Source: Paenibacillus nasutitermitis (GTDB lineage Bacteria; Bacillota; Bacilli; Paenibacillales; Paenibacillaceae). Taken from it: a DNA stretch of 64,000 bases. How positions within the stretch are numbered: the stretch's first letter is position 1; every line of letters begins with the position of its first letter. The notes under the pieces were generated by a model. That model was not told where the DNA came from and did no database searches. It saw only the letters and a program-made list of their open reading frames with translations. Shown here one piece after another: positions 1 through 7,118 of the stretch. The stretch is from contig NZ_BMHP01000001.1 in the NCBI RefSeq assembly GCF_014641075.1, forward strand, positions 248,001-312,000, given 5' to 3'. The position numbers and the translations under genes are program-made.

Positions 1-861
1 GGCGCTGTCGGGGGGCCGAAATGGGACAATAATTCCAAGGAGCTTCGTCCGGAAACCGGCCTGCTTGGCATTCGCAAAGCGCTTGGCTTGTTCTCGAATA
101 TTCGTCCTGCGAATGTTTTTGATTGTTTGAAAGAAGCTTCAACGCTCAAGCCTGAAGTGCTCGAAGGTACGGATCTGATCGTTGTGCGCGAGCTGACCGG
201 AGGCATTTATTTTGGCGAGAAGTTCCGCCGCGAAGGCGCTGGAGGCGAGGAAGCCGTAGATACCTGCGTCTACAACGTGACCGAGATTGAGCGGATTGTC
301 CGTCAGGCGTTCGAAATTGCCCGTACGCGCCGCAAGAAGCTGGCATCTGTAGACAAAGCAAATGTGCTGGAAACTTCCCGTCTGTGGCGTGAGGTCGTGA
401 ACCGGATTGCACCTGATTATCCGGACGTGGAGCTGGAGCATGTTCTAGTTGACAACTGTGCGATGCAGCTTCTTCGCCGCCCGTCGAGCTTTGACGTTAT
501 TGTGACGGAAAACATGTTCGGCGATATTTTGAGCGATGAAGCGGCGATGCTGACGGGATCGATCGGAATGCTGCAATCCGCCTCCCTGGGCGAAGGAAGC
601 TTTGGCCTTTATGAGCCGGTGCACGGTTCGGCGCCTGATATTGCCGGACAAGGCATTTCCAACCCGATTGCAACTATTTTATCCGTTGCCCTGATGTTCA
701 GGCTCACGTTCGATTACAAGGAAGCGGCGCAATCGATTGAAGATGCCGTAGAGTCCGTGCTGAACGCCGGACACCGCACAGGAGACATCGCAGTGGACAA
801 GAGCAAGGCTATTGGAACAGTTGCGATGGGCGATTTGATCATTGCTGCGATGAAGAAGTAG
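1..861 (+). CDS. leuB: 3-isopropylmalate dehydrogenase, 5' end cut by window
   Basis: Third step of leucine synthesis in the cytoplasm: NAD-dependent oxidative decarboxylation of 3-isopropylmalate. The reading frame is open from base 1, and 286 residues are visible of a family length near 355-360, so roughly the first 70 are outside the window. Seen: the [11 protein letters not shown] segment, the family signature around [14 protein letters not shown] with its metal-binding aspartates, and the NAD-side [12 protein letters not shown] and NPIA segments near the C-terminus. The first in-frame start codon inside the window (TTG at 88) is internal to the conserved domain and is not the true start. 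A leu operon upstream is expected but not visible. The gene is followed by a PerR-like box and a new promoter, so it probably ends its transcription unit. Very secure. Confidence 0.96.
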   Translation, partial: GAVGGPKWDNNSKELRPETGLLGIRKALGLFSNIRPANVFDCLKEASTLKPEVLEGTDLIVVRELTGGIYFGEKFRREGAGGEEAVDTCVYNVTEIERIVRQAFEIARTRRKKLASVDKANVLETSRLWREVVNRIAPDYPDVELEHVLVDNCAMQLLRRPSSFDVIVTENMFGDILSDEAAMLTGSIGMLQSASLGEGSFGLYEPVHGSAPDIAGQGISNPIATILSVALMFRLTFDYKEAAQSIEDAVESVLNAGHRTGDIAVDKSKAIGTVAMGDLIIAAMKK

Positions 862-862
862 T

Positions 863-877
863 TTATAATAATTATTA
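863..877 (+). promoter_or_regulatory. PerR/Fur-type operator (Per box-like palindrome)
   Basis: The 15-mer TTATAATAATTATTA matches the PerR box consensus TTATAATNATTATAA at all but one defined position. It lies 20 bases upstream of a good promoter that reads toward the peroxiredoxin gene. PerR is the peroxide-sensing Fur-family repressor of Bacillales, and peroxiredoxins are classic targets. The match is seen; actual PerR binding is inferred. Confidence 0.6.
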
Positions 878-896
878 AAAAGAAATCATTTCATTC

Positions 897-925
897 TTGA
901 CTTTGTTACAAAGTGATGTTAGGAT
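897..925 (+). promoter_or_regulatory. Sigma-A type promoter for the peroxiredoxin
   Basis: TTGACT at 897-902, a 17-base spacer and TAGGAT at 920-925. Transcription would start near 932, leaving an untranslated leader of about 250 bases before the peroxiredoxin ATG at 1186. Confidence 0.55.
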
Positions 926-931
926 TTTAAA

Positions 932-1185
932 CAGAGCAACATGCTAGGAGCGCTTGTCCAAGGCCGGTAAAGGTTATCCGCTTCAAACGGCCCCGTACCG
1001 GAAGGAAAGCGTTAATCAATTCGAAGCGAAAGCTTTTCGACCCCTTTTTCCGACAGAGTGACGAGGATCGTTGAGCGGTTCGCAAACAACAACATTGCGT
1101 AAGTTTTCCGGCAGCAAATTATTCGCGACTATAGCGATGATTGTTTAAGGAAGCTTGCCGCAAAAAACTTAGGAGGTATTCGCAA
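932..1185 (+). other. Long structured leader of the peroxiredoxin gene
   Basis: No gene is seen in this stretch. It contains nested inverted repeats: CCGGTA at 964-969 with TACCGG at 996-1001, and a second short stem around 1020-1041. A 9-codon open frame starts at ATG 941 and ends at a TAA at 968. I could not match it to a known riboswitch or T-box. It may simply be a long 5' untranslated region. Confidence 0.35.
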
Positions 1186-1734
1186 ATGGCAGAACGTTTG
1201 GTAGGTCGTCCGGCTCCTGATTTCACTTTGGAAACGGTGAGCGGCAATGGACAGGATTTCGGCAATGCTTCACTTGCAGACTACAAAGGCAAGTGGCTGG
1301 TACTTTTCTTCTATCCTTTGGATTTCACTTTCGTGTGCCCGACGGAAATTACGGCTCTTAGTGACGCTGCAAGCCAGTTCAGCGAACTGAAAACCGAAAT
1401 TCTTGGTGTCAGCGTAGACAGCAAACACAGCCACCGTGCTTGGATCAATACACCGGTTAATGATAATGGCCTGGGCAAACTGAATTTCCCTCTTGGCGCT
1501 GATATTACCAAGAGCGTTGCCCGTGACTATGGCGTTCTGATCGAAGAAGAAGGAATCGCACTGCGTGGTTTGTTCATCATCGATCCGGATGGCGAAATCA
1601 AATATCAAGTCGTTAACCATAACGATGTTGGACGCAGCGTTGAAGAAACAATCCGTGTGCTGCAGGCGCTCCAATCCGGCGGTTTGTGCCCGATCAACTG
1701 GAAACCAGGCGACAAGCATCTGGTAGCGAAATAA
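1186..1734 (+). CDS. 2-Cys peroxiredoxin (AhpC/TSA family)
   Basis: Thiol peroxidase that reduces hydrogen peroxide and organic peroxides in the cytoplasm, regenerated by thioredoxin or a similar donor. The protein has 182 residues, the usual length for typical 2-Cys peroxiredoxins. The peroxidatic cysteine is C51 in DFTFVCPTE, and the resolving cysteine is C168 in GLCPINW near the C-terminus. The ATG at 1186 is chosen because AGGAGG at 1171-1176 sits 9 bases upstream; the frame is open to 1141 but without a ribosome site. The gene stands alone between its own promoter with a PerR-like box and a terminator, which fits peroxide-induced expression. No AhpF-like reductase is adjacent. The family is certain; the exact physiological substrate is not. 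Confidence 0.95.
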   Translation: MAERLVGRPAPDFTLETVSGNGQDFGNASLADYKGKWLVLFFYPLDFTFVCPTEITALSDAASQFSELKTEILGVSVDSKHSHRAWINTPVNDNGLGKLNFPLGADITKSVARDYGVLIEEEGIALRGLFIIDPDGEIKYQVVNHNDVGRSVEETIRVLQALQSGGLCPINWKPGDKHLVAK

Positions 1735-1757
1735 GTATCTTCCTGTTTCAACATGAC

Positions 1758-1793
1758 AAAACCCGGCAGCCTTCCTTAGGCTCCCGGGTTTTT
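1758..1793 (+). terminator. Rho-independent terminator after the peroxiredoxin
   Basis: AAACCCGG pairs with CCGGGTTT around an inner AGCC/GGCT stem, followed by a T run. Confidence 0.85.
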
Positions 1794-2028
1794 CGCCGCT
1801 ATGGAGCAAAATGCCCAAGCAAGTAGCATACAGGGTATTAATCCGAAGTCAAGCAGGAATTATAAATATACATAACGAATACCTTTAGAGATATTCAATA
1901 AAACAGTTATATAAGGCGGCTATCAAGAAATACGGATTCGACAAACTTAACTCATTTTGCAAGCATATTTTTTTGAAAAAACTCATTCTGATTAACCAAG
2001 GTTTAATGTGGGTAAGGAGGAGTCTGTC

Positions 2029-2454
2029 ATGAGTTTCTGCTGCGGTGCAAGTATGATTGGTACAAACGGTACATTAAAGCATTTTCGTACGCATATTCAT
2101 AACGTTCCTATTCTGTTCTGTCCGGTATGTCATCGAGTGGAAATCCATCATATGGTTGAAAATGAATATGAAATTTTAGCTGAATATGCTCATGGCGACG
2201 GTGCTCCCGAAGTCGATTTTCTTGAATATGTCGAGAAGGACAATGAGACCTTATTCGAGAACTGCGTAAACAATGAGGACGAGGATCCCATGGATGTCGT
2301 ACAAAACCAGATCGATATGGCACTTGATCTGCTCTGCTTTGCTAAACAGATTTCCGATGAAGGTTGGCAATTGGAATTAAAGCGAAGGCTTGGCACATTA
2401 AGCCAGCGGCGTAATAAGCTTCGTAAGCGGCGGACATCCGAGGGATATTGTTAA
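2029..2454 (+). CDS. CxxC-containing protein of unknown function upstream of sigI
   Basis: A 141-residue acidic protein that I do not recognise as a named family. Visible: a cysteine pair at residues 4-5 (CCGA), a central CPVC near residue 30 that could form half of a zinc site, a long acidic middle, and a very basic tail (KLRKRR). The ATG at 2029 follows GGAGG at 2016-2020 by 8 bases; a GTG at 2008 is also in frame but lacks a site. There is no signal peptide or membrane segment. It has its own terminator and is followed by the SigI-type promoter, so it is probably transcribed separately from sigI. A zinc-dependent regulator or adaptor is possible, but this is speculation. Confidence 0.75.
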   Translation: MSFCCGASMIGTNGTLKHFRTHIHNVPILFCPVCHRVEIHHMVENEYEILAEYAHGDGAPEVDFLEYVEKDNETLFENCVNNEDEDPMDVVQNQIDMALDLLCFAKQISDEGWQLELKRRLGTLSQRRNKLRKRRTSEGYC

Positions 2455-2462
2455 AAGGTTTA

Positions 2463-2491
2463 CGCCTCCTTAAACAAGGGGGCTTTTTTCT
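2463..2491 (+). terminator. Terminator between the CxxC gene and sigI
   Basis: GCCTCC pairs with GGGGGC (allowing G-U) across a loop of about eight bases, followed by TTTTTT. Confidence 0.7.
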
Positions 2492-2510
2492 TTGAACGGT
2501 GCGGTTTATA

Positions 2511-2538
2511 CCCCCTTAAGACCACAGAACCGCACGAA
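2511..2538 (+). promoter_or_regulatory. Probable SigI-dependent promoter of sigI-rsgI
   Basis: CCCCC at 2511-2515 (context ATACCCCCTT) and CGAA at 2535-2538 are separated by 19 bases. Known SigI promoters in Bacillus subtilis and in cellulosome-forming clostridia carry a C-rich -35 element (ACCCCC) and a CGAA-type -10 element, and sigI operons are usually autoregulated. The motif is seen; its use is inferred. Confidence 0.5.
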
Positions 2539-2558
2539 ACTTGTAAGGAGAGGTGGAA

Positions 2559-3386
2559 TTGTTGCTACTCGTCGTATTTAAACGATTATTCGGAAAACAC
2601 GGGTCTGACTTGCCACCACAAAAGAACGAGAAGGCTTCGCCCGAAATGATGGTGGAGCTTATACGCTCCGGTGAAGCTTCACGCGATGCATTCATCCTGG
2701 CTTATAAGCCGTATATCGCTAAAGTTACGAGCCGTTTTTGTAAAAGATATATAGATCCTTCCAGGGACGATGAGTTCAGTATTGCACTCAGCGCCTTTCA
2801 TGAAGCAATGGAGCAATTTTCAAGTCAAGCAGGAAAATCGTTTCTCGGTTTTGCCGAAACGGTCATTCGGCGCAGGCTTATTGATTATGTACGAAAAGAA
2901 CAGCGCCATCAGCATACCGTACCCTACAGCTCTTTTGATCGCCTGGATGATGAGGGGCAAACCATTAACCCCATTGAAATGCAGGAATCCGTCAGCCGCT
3001 TCCAGGACACTCAGCATGCGGATGCCAGAAGGATGGAGATTTCAGATTACAACCATAGCCTGCAGATGTACGATATTGCGTTCATGGATTTGCCGGATTT
3101 GTCTCCCAAGCATGCTGACTCCCGCGAGATGCTGATCGCGATCAGCCGCACTCTCGCCTCATCACCCGGCATGTATGAGTCACTTATGGAAACCCGGAAG
3201 CTGCCAGTGAAGGAGCTTTGTCAAATGTCCGGGGTATCGAGAAAAACGATCGAACGCAATCGTAAATATTTGATTGCATTAGCAGTACTGCAGCGCGGAG
3301 ATTATCCTTATCTGCAGCATTATCTGGAGCCTGTCCTGTCGCCCCAAAAGGAAGCTGGACATCAGTCGATGGGAGTGAGAGTATGA
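2559..3386 (+). CDS. sigI: RNA polymerase sigma factor SigI
   Basis: Alternative sigma factor of the SigI subgroup of sigma-70 proteins, about 275 residues (B. subtilis SigI about 250). Seen: the N-terminal region-2-like block with CKRYID, DDEFSIALSAFHEAM and FAETVIRRRLIDYVRKE for core and -10 contacts, a variable linker, and the SigI-specific C-terminal helix-turn-helix block (MSGVSRKTIERNRKYLIAL) followed by GDYPYL. In B. subtilis SigI responds to heat and cell-wall stress; in clostridia it responds to polysaccharides. The start is taken as TTG 2559 because AAGGAG at 2545-2550 is 8 bases upstream; GTG 2553 would be only 2 bases from it. The stop overlaps the rsgI start (ATGA), so the two are translationally coupled. 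Confidence 0.93.
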   Translation: MLLLVVFKRLFGKHGSDLPPQKNEKASPEMMVELIRSGEASRDAFILAYKPYIAKVTSRFCKRYIDPSRDDEFSIALSAFHEAMEQFSSQAGKSFLGFAETVIRRRLIDYVRKEQRHQHTVPYSSFDRLDDEGQTINPIEMQESVSRFQDTQHADARRMEISDYNHSLQMYDIAFMDLPDLSPKHADSREMLIAISRTLASSPGMYESLMETRKLPVKELCQMSGVSRKTIERNRKYLIALAVLQRGDYPYLQHYLEPVLSPQKEAGHQSMGVRV

Positions 3387-4942
3387 ATCGCGGAATCGTC
3401 ATGGAGATCAGCAAACGTCATCTGGTCGTTTTGACAGCTGAGGGCTCCTTTTATCGTCTACCTGTCAAGCCGGATGCCTCTATCGGAGAAGAGATCCTTT
3501 TTCCGGCAGACGCCAGACGGGGCATTCCACGCCGTCTTCTCCGTTTGACCACGCTCGCCGCGGTCGTCTTACTCCTGCTGTTCGTTCCCTTTCTGGTGTT
3601 GCCATTCAAGGAACAATCAGCTGTTGCCGCTTATCTGACTATGGATATCAATCCCAGTCTGGAACTAGGTATCAATAAGAACGAGCATGTCGTTCAGCTC
3701 CGTGCTTTGAATCAGACCGGAATCAGTCTCATTAAGGACCTTGCCTTTCATGATTTGCCTCTGGAACAGGTGACTCGGAGCATTATGGAGCGTGTACAGA
3801 ATCAACATTATCTGCCAACAGACGGGGGGGAGATTGTAATTACAAGCATCATGATGCGTCAGGTCGATGATGTGTCATATGAGAGACAATTGTCTCAACA
3901 AATGGATACGGCTATTAAGAAGGTGTTGGAAGAAACTGCAGCCGCTTCCGCAAACCATGTGGAGGTAACGACGTTAGCAGCGCCGAAGGAGTTGCGGGAT
4001 GAAGCCAATGAGCAGGGGATTTCAGCAGGCAAAATGGCAGTCTATCTGCTGGCCAAAAGCCAGGGGCATGAGGTGTCCGTGGAGGAGCTGAAAACCCATT
4101 CGATACCGCACACAACCAAGAACTGGGGCGGGGTCAAAGCCGTCGTCGACGGTAAGGATAAGGTCTCGCCGGACCAGCAGAACCAGCTGAAGAAGAAACT
4201 GCAGGAACTGATCAAATCCGAAAAAGAAGAGCAAGCCAAAACGAAAAAGGCTCCCGAGGGTCAGCGCCAGAAAGGAAAAAGTCAGGAAAATAAAGCGAAG
4301 AACCCGCAAAAGGATGTCCCATCATCCAGCAAAGACAAGGATAAGCAGCATCAAGGGGGCGCTGATCAATCCAGGCAGGATAAAGCCTCCGGTCAGAAAG
4401 CGGGTACAGGAAAAACAGTTCCAGGTCAAAACACTTCGACAGACACGGACTTGGGTAAAAACGGCTCGGATTCCAAGGAAAAAAAACCTTCATCCGACAA
4501 ATGGAAGCTGGAAATGAAACAAAAGCAGGAGAAAAACAAGAAGCAGGACAAAAATAACGGTCAGCACAACAGCAATAATGAAAACAATAACAGCCGTAAC
4601 GATAACAGCAACGGAAGCGACGATACTGATAGCAACGATGACAAAGACAAAGATAAAGTTAAAGATAAGGACAAAGACAAAGATAAGGACAAAGAAATAG
4701 ACAAAGAAAAAGACAAAGGAATAGACAAGGAAAAGGACAAGGAAAAAGACAACGGAAATAGTCGCAAGGAACAGAATAAGAACCGAAACAATCTGAAGAA
4801 TAAGGTTAAAGATCATAATGACGAAGATCAGTGGAGCGGGGAGAAGCAGCAGGAGAAAAGCAAGACCATTTCCAGCAAGCAGGTGGAACCCAAAAACGAC
4901 AAAATGGATATCACAATTAGAATGTGGGCAAAGGGAGCATAA
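3383..4942 (+). CDS. rsgI: Membrane anti-sigma factor RsgI with a long disordered tail
   Basis: Single-pass anti-sigma factor that holds SigI at the membrane. The 519 residues comprise: a cytoplasmic RsgI_N domain (about 1-50) binding SigI; one transmembrane helix (about 52-76); and a conserved extracellular domain beginning AYLTMDINPSLEL. That domain has Asn90-Pro91 at the position where RsgI proteins are known to cut themselves. From about residue 265 to the end comes a very long tail rich in Lys, Asp, Gln, Asn and Ser with KD runs. B. subtilis RsgI (about 380 residues) also has a disordered extracellular tail, shown there to sense wall defects. No carbohydrate-binding module is seen, so wall sensing is more likely than polysaccharide sensing. 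The start overlaps the sigI stop by four bases. Confidence 0.92.
   Translation: MNRGIVMEISKRHLVVLTAEGSFYRLPVKPDASIGEEILFPADARRGIPRRLLRLTTLAAVVLLLLFVPFLVLPFKEQSAVAAYLTMDINPSLELGINKNEHVVQLRALNQTGISLIKDLAFHDLPLEQVTRSIMERVQNQHYLPTDGGEIVITSIMMRQVDDVSYERQLSQQMDTAIKKVLEETAAASANHVEVTTLAAPKELRDEANEQGISAGKMAVYLLAKSQGHEVSVEELKTHSIPHTTKNWGGVKAVVDGKDKVSPDQQNQLKKKLQELIKSEKEEQAKTKKAPEGQRQKGKSQENKAKNPQKDVPSSSKDKDKQHQGGADQSRQDKASGQKAGTGKTVPGQNTSTDTDLGKNGSDSKEKKPSSDKWKLEMKQKQEKNKKQDKNNGQHNSNNENNNSRNDNSNGSDDTDSNDDKDKDKVKDKDKDKDKDKEIDKEKDKGIDKEKDKEKDNGNSRKEQNKNRNNLKNKVKDHNDEDQWSGEKQQEKSKTISSKQVEPKNDKMDITIRMWAKGA
4640..4755 (+). repeat. Degenerate tandem Lys-Asp codon repeat inside rsgI
   Basis: A run of AAAGAC/AAAGAT/AAGGAC hexamers encoding (KD)n with interspersed KE and KV. 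It is in frame within the RsgI tail and likely to vary in length between strains. Confidence 0.8.
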
Positions 4943-4976
4943 AAACACTTCCCAATGGCCATTGTTTGTCGTTTTT
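4941..4976 (+). terminator. Possible terminator after rsgI
   Basis: AAAAAC pairs with GTTTTT around the 12-base palindrome CAATGGCCATTG. The stem is interrupted, so this is a weak call. Confidence 0.4.
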
Positions 4977-5129
4977 GGAAGAGAATATGGAGAACGGTTG
5001 TAAATGGAGTAAAGCACGCCAAATGGAAGCACGAATGTTAAATCTACGCGGGCTATATACAGGCGAAGAGTCAAAAATCGCGTGTAAATTGTTCTTTTTT
5101 GACACGGCGTATTTCGACAGTATCTCCTG

Positions 5130-5159
5130 TTGACACAAATTAGGTGATATCTCTATGAT
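5130..5159 (+). promoter_or_regulatory. Promoter of the RsbT-like/kinase pair
   Basis: TTGACA at 5130-5135, an 18-base spacer and TATGAT at 5154-5159, about 65 bases upstream of the GTG start at 5225. Confidence 0.6.
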
Positions 5160-5224
5160 TAGTGTAAGTTCTACTTGGATCAAACCCGAATAGCGGTTTA
5201 ACAGAGTGGAGGCGATATTATATA

Positions 5225-5599
5225 GTGGAAATGTTCCATTTTCGAGGGACGGCCGATGTCATCATCGCACGTCAGAGAGGAAGGGACATTGCAAAAGCGA
5301 TCGGCTTCGGTCTCGTGGATCAGACTATTGTTGCGTATATCATTTCAGAATTGGCAGTGAAGCTCCATAGCCCGCTTAGCGGAAGAGGATATATGGTGAT
5401 ACGAACCATCGCAGGGTGCAGGGAAGAATCGAAGCTCGGCATCGAAGTGCGGCTTTTTGACCAATTTCATGGGCTGAGCCGGGTACAAGTATCCAGTCTG
5501 GAGAAGCTCGTCGATGATATGGATGTGATACGTGATCGTGCGCACGGGACTGTAATGACGTTTCGTAAATGGCTGGTCTCTCCGCTTCATATCGATTAA
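5225..5599 (+). CDS. Degenerate RsbT-like switch protein (GHKL fold)
   Basis: A 124-residue protein that aligns along its length with RsbT, the switch kinase of the SigB partner-switching pathway. Shared blocks are DVIIARQRGRDIAKAIGFG, VDQTIVAYIISELA and, at the end, GTVMTFRKWL. The ATP-binding features are lost: the N-box Asn is replaced by Lys46 (SELAVK against SELARN), the DxGxGI box reads FDQFHGL, and the glycine-rich lid is missing. The protein probably keeps the fold and partner surface but not kinase activity. GTG 5225 is chosen over ATG 5231 because GGAGG ends 12 bases upstream. It lies 30 bases before a kinase whose N-terminus resembles the RsbT-binding domain of RsbU, which suggests that the two proteins bind. 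That last point is inference. Confidence 0.7.
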   Translation: MEMFHFRGTADVIIARQRGRDIAKAIGFGLVDQTIVAYIISELAVKLHSPLSGRGYMVIRTIAGCREESKLGIEVRLFDQFHGLSRVQVSSLEKLVDDMDVIRDRAHGTVMTFRKWLVSPLHID

Positions 5600-5629
5600 A
5601 CGATTTATGCTGCAGGAGAGGAGTAGAAC

Positions 5630-7003
5630 ATGCAAGCAATCCGAAAGCGCTACTTTCCGGCTCTCGCCGAATATATCCGGACCGGCAGTGAAGCTTCTCT
5701 TTTTGAAGCGACCGAAATCGGAAAATTGCTCAATGGCCTCCATCCGGAGGATATCATCGCTATTCATGATGAGTCCATGCAAACACTGGCCGCAAATGTG
5801 GAAACCGAGGAAGCGCTCAAGCTTTACAGCCGGTCTTTTATTTTTTTAATTGAACTGATGGTAGCCTTCAGATTCCGGTTGCAGCCGGATCAGACGCCAG
5901 AGCAGCGTTTTAATGAAATGCGCGATATGCTGCTTAGCTCCCATCGGTCGTTTCAGATGGTCAAAAATAAATATGAAAACGTGCTCCAGCATATGGACAG
6001 CGGTATTGCCATATTTGATAGCGACGGCTTTTTATCTTTTATTAATTTACAGATGGCCAAGCTGCTTGATATTCCCCGCAAGACGCTGATTGGCTGCAAT
6101 CTCCGGGAGATCCTGGCCAATTCCCAGCTAAGCCGCAGCACCAAGCATATTTTGATAAAGCTGCATAAGGAAATGTTCCTGAGAAGAAGCCGGTATATGG
6201 AGTTTCAGGATGCCAGCGGCCGCCATATGTTGGTGACGGTTACATATGGCGATCAGCTTGACGGCGATTATTTATTCAGCGTGAAGGACGTAACGGAATA
6301 CAAGCAGATCGAGCAAAGCGCCTACCAGAATGATAAATTAGCGATGTTAGGCAAGATCGCAGCTGCGATCGCCCATGAGATCCGCAATCCGCTGACCTCT
6401 ATCCGGGGATTTATCCAACTGCTAAGGCCGCATCTGCTGCAGCTAGGTAAAGAAGAATACGCCCGGATTATATTGGCTGAGATCGACCGCGCCAATGATA
6501 TTATTTATGAATTTCTTAACTCCTCCAAGCCCTCAGCTCCGATGAAGCAGAATGTACCGATCAATTCGCTGCTTCGTGAGGTTATCCTCCTGTGTGAAAG
6601 CGAAGCGCATATGAAAGATTGCCAGATTCAGTTTGAGTCCTATGACGAGGAACTCAACATCTCTATTGATGTCAAGCAAATCAAGCAGGTGATCCTCAAC
6701 ATTGTGCGAAATGCGATGGATGCCATTGAGGAAATGCGGGGCGAACGTGCGGGACTGATCGATATCGTGACCATGCGTGATGGAGCCTTTGCTGAAATTA
6801 CGATACGCGATAACGGACGAGGCATGGATCATACAACGAAAACGAAGCTGTTCGAGCCCTTTTTTACTACGAAATCGGCCGGTACGGGATTGGGGCTTTC
6901 GGTGAGCTACCGAATCGTCCGCAACCATGGCGGTACCATCCGTTTAACCAGTAACAGCGGAGAAGGAACAGAGTTTAATATCTATTTGCCATTAGTGGAA
7001 TAA
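5630..7003 (+). CDS. Cytosolic PAS histidine kinase with RsbU-type N-terminal domain
   Basis: A soluble histidine kinase of 457 residues with no membrane segment. Order: an N-terminal four-helix block (about 1-85: YFPALAEYIRTG, HPEDIIAIHDESM, FLIELMVAFRFRL) that resembles the N-terminal domain of RsbU; a helical linker (about 90-118); a PAS domain (about 119-225); HisKA with His249 in AIAHEIRNPLTS; and HATPase with Asn361, DNGRGM at 394-399 and GTGLGL at 418-423. The catalytic half resembles the sporulation kinases that feed Spo0F. RsbU_N is the domain that binds RsbT, and an RsbT-like gene lies immediately upstream, so the pair probably passes a stress signal to phosphotransfer. ATG 5630 has AGGAGAGGAG just upstream. 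No response regulator is adjacent. Confidence 0.85.
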   Translation: MQAIRKRYFPALAEYIRTGSEASLFEATEIGKLLNGLHPEDIIAIHDESMQTLAANVETEEALKLYSRSFIFLIELMVAFRFRLQPDQTPEQRFNEMRDMLLSSHRSFQMVKNKYENVLQHMDSGIAIFDSDGFLSFINLQMAKLLDIPRKTLIGCNLREILANSQLSRSTKHILIKLHKEMFLRRSRYMEFQDASGRHMLVTVTYGDQLDGDYLFSVKDVTEYKQIEQSAYQNDKLAMLGKIAAAIAHEIRNPLTSIRGFIQLLRPHLLQLGKEEYARIILAEIDRANDIIYEFLNSSKPSAPMKQNVPINSLLREVILLCESEAHMKDCQIQFESYDEELNISIDVKQIKQVILNIVRNAMDAIEEMRGERAGLIDIVTMRDGAFAEITIRDNGRGMDHTTKTKLFEPFFTTKSAGTGLGLSVSYRIVRNHGGTIRLTSNSGEGTEFNIYLPLVE

Positions 7004-7049
7004 AAGATTAGAATCGGGTTATAAACTTGATTTTGGGCACCTGCCTCCT

Positions 7050-7074
7050 AAAATCGGGAATGCCCGATTTTTTG
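7050..7074 (+). terminator. Terminator after the kinase
   Basis: AAATCGGG pairs with CCCGATTT around a short loop, followed by a T run. Confidence 0.85.
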
Positions 7075-7118
7075 TATGTCATAAAATAAAGAACCTTTTG
7101 AGAGTGGAGTGATTGCAG

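Noticed and set aside
941..970. Nine-codon frame in the peroxiredoxin leader as a leader peptide
   Set aside because: Only a weak ribosome site and no codon pattern that would suggest attenuation; kept only as a remark under the leader.
2553..2558. GTG 2553 as the sigI start
   Set aside because: Only two bases from AAGGAG; TTG 2559 has normal spacing.
4640..4755. CRISPR or mobile repeat array
   Set aside because: The hexamer repeats are in frame within rsgI and encode Lys-Asp; there are no spacers.
4490..5074. Hydrophobic minus-strand frame opposite the RsgI tail that looks like a membrane protein
   Set aside because: The Val/Ile/Phe/Leu pattern is the complement of Lys/Asp codon repeats, not a real membrane gene.
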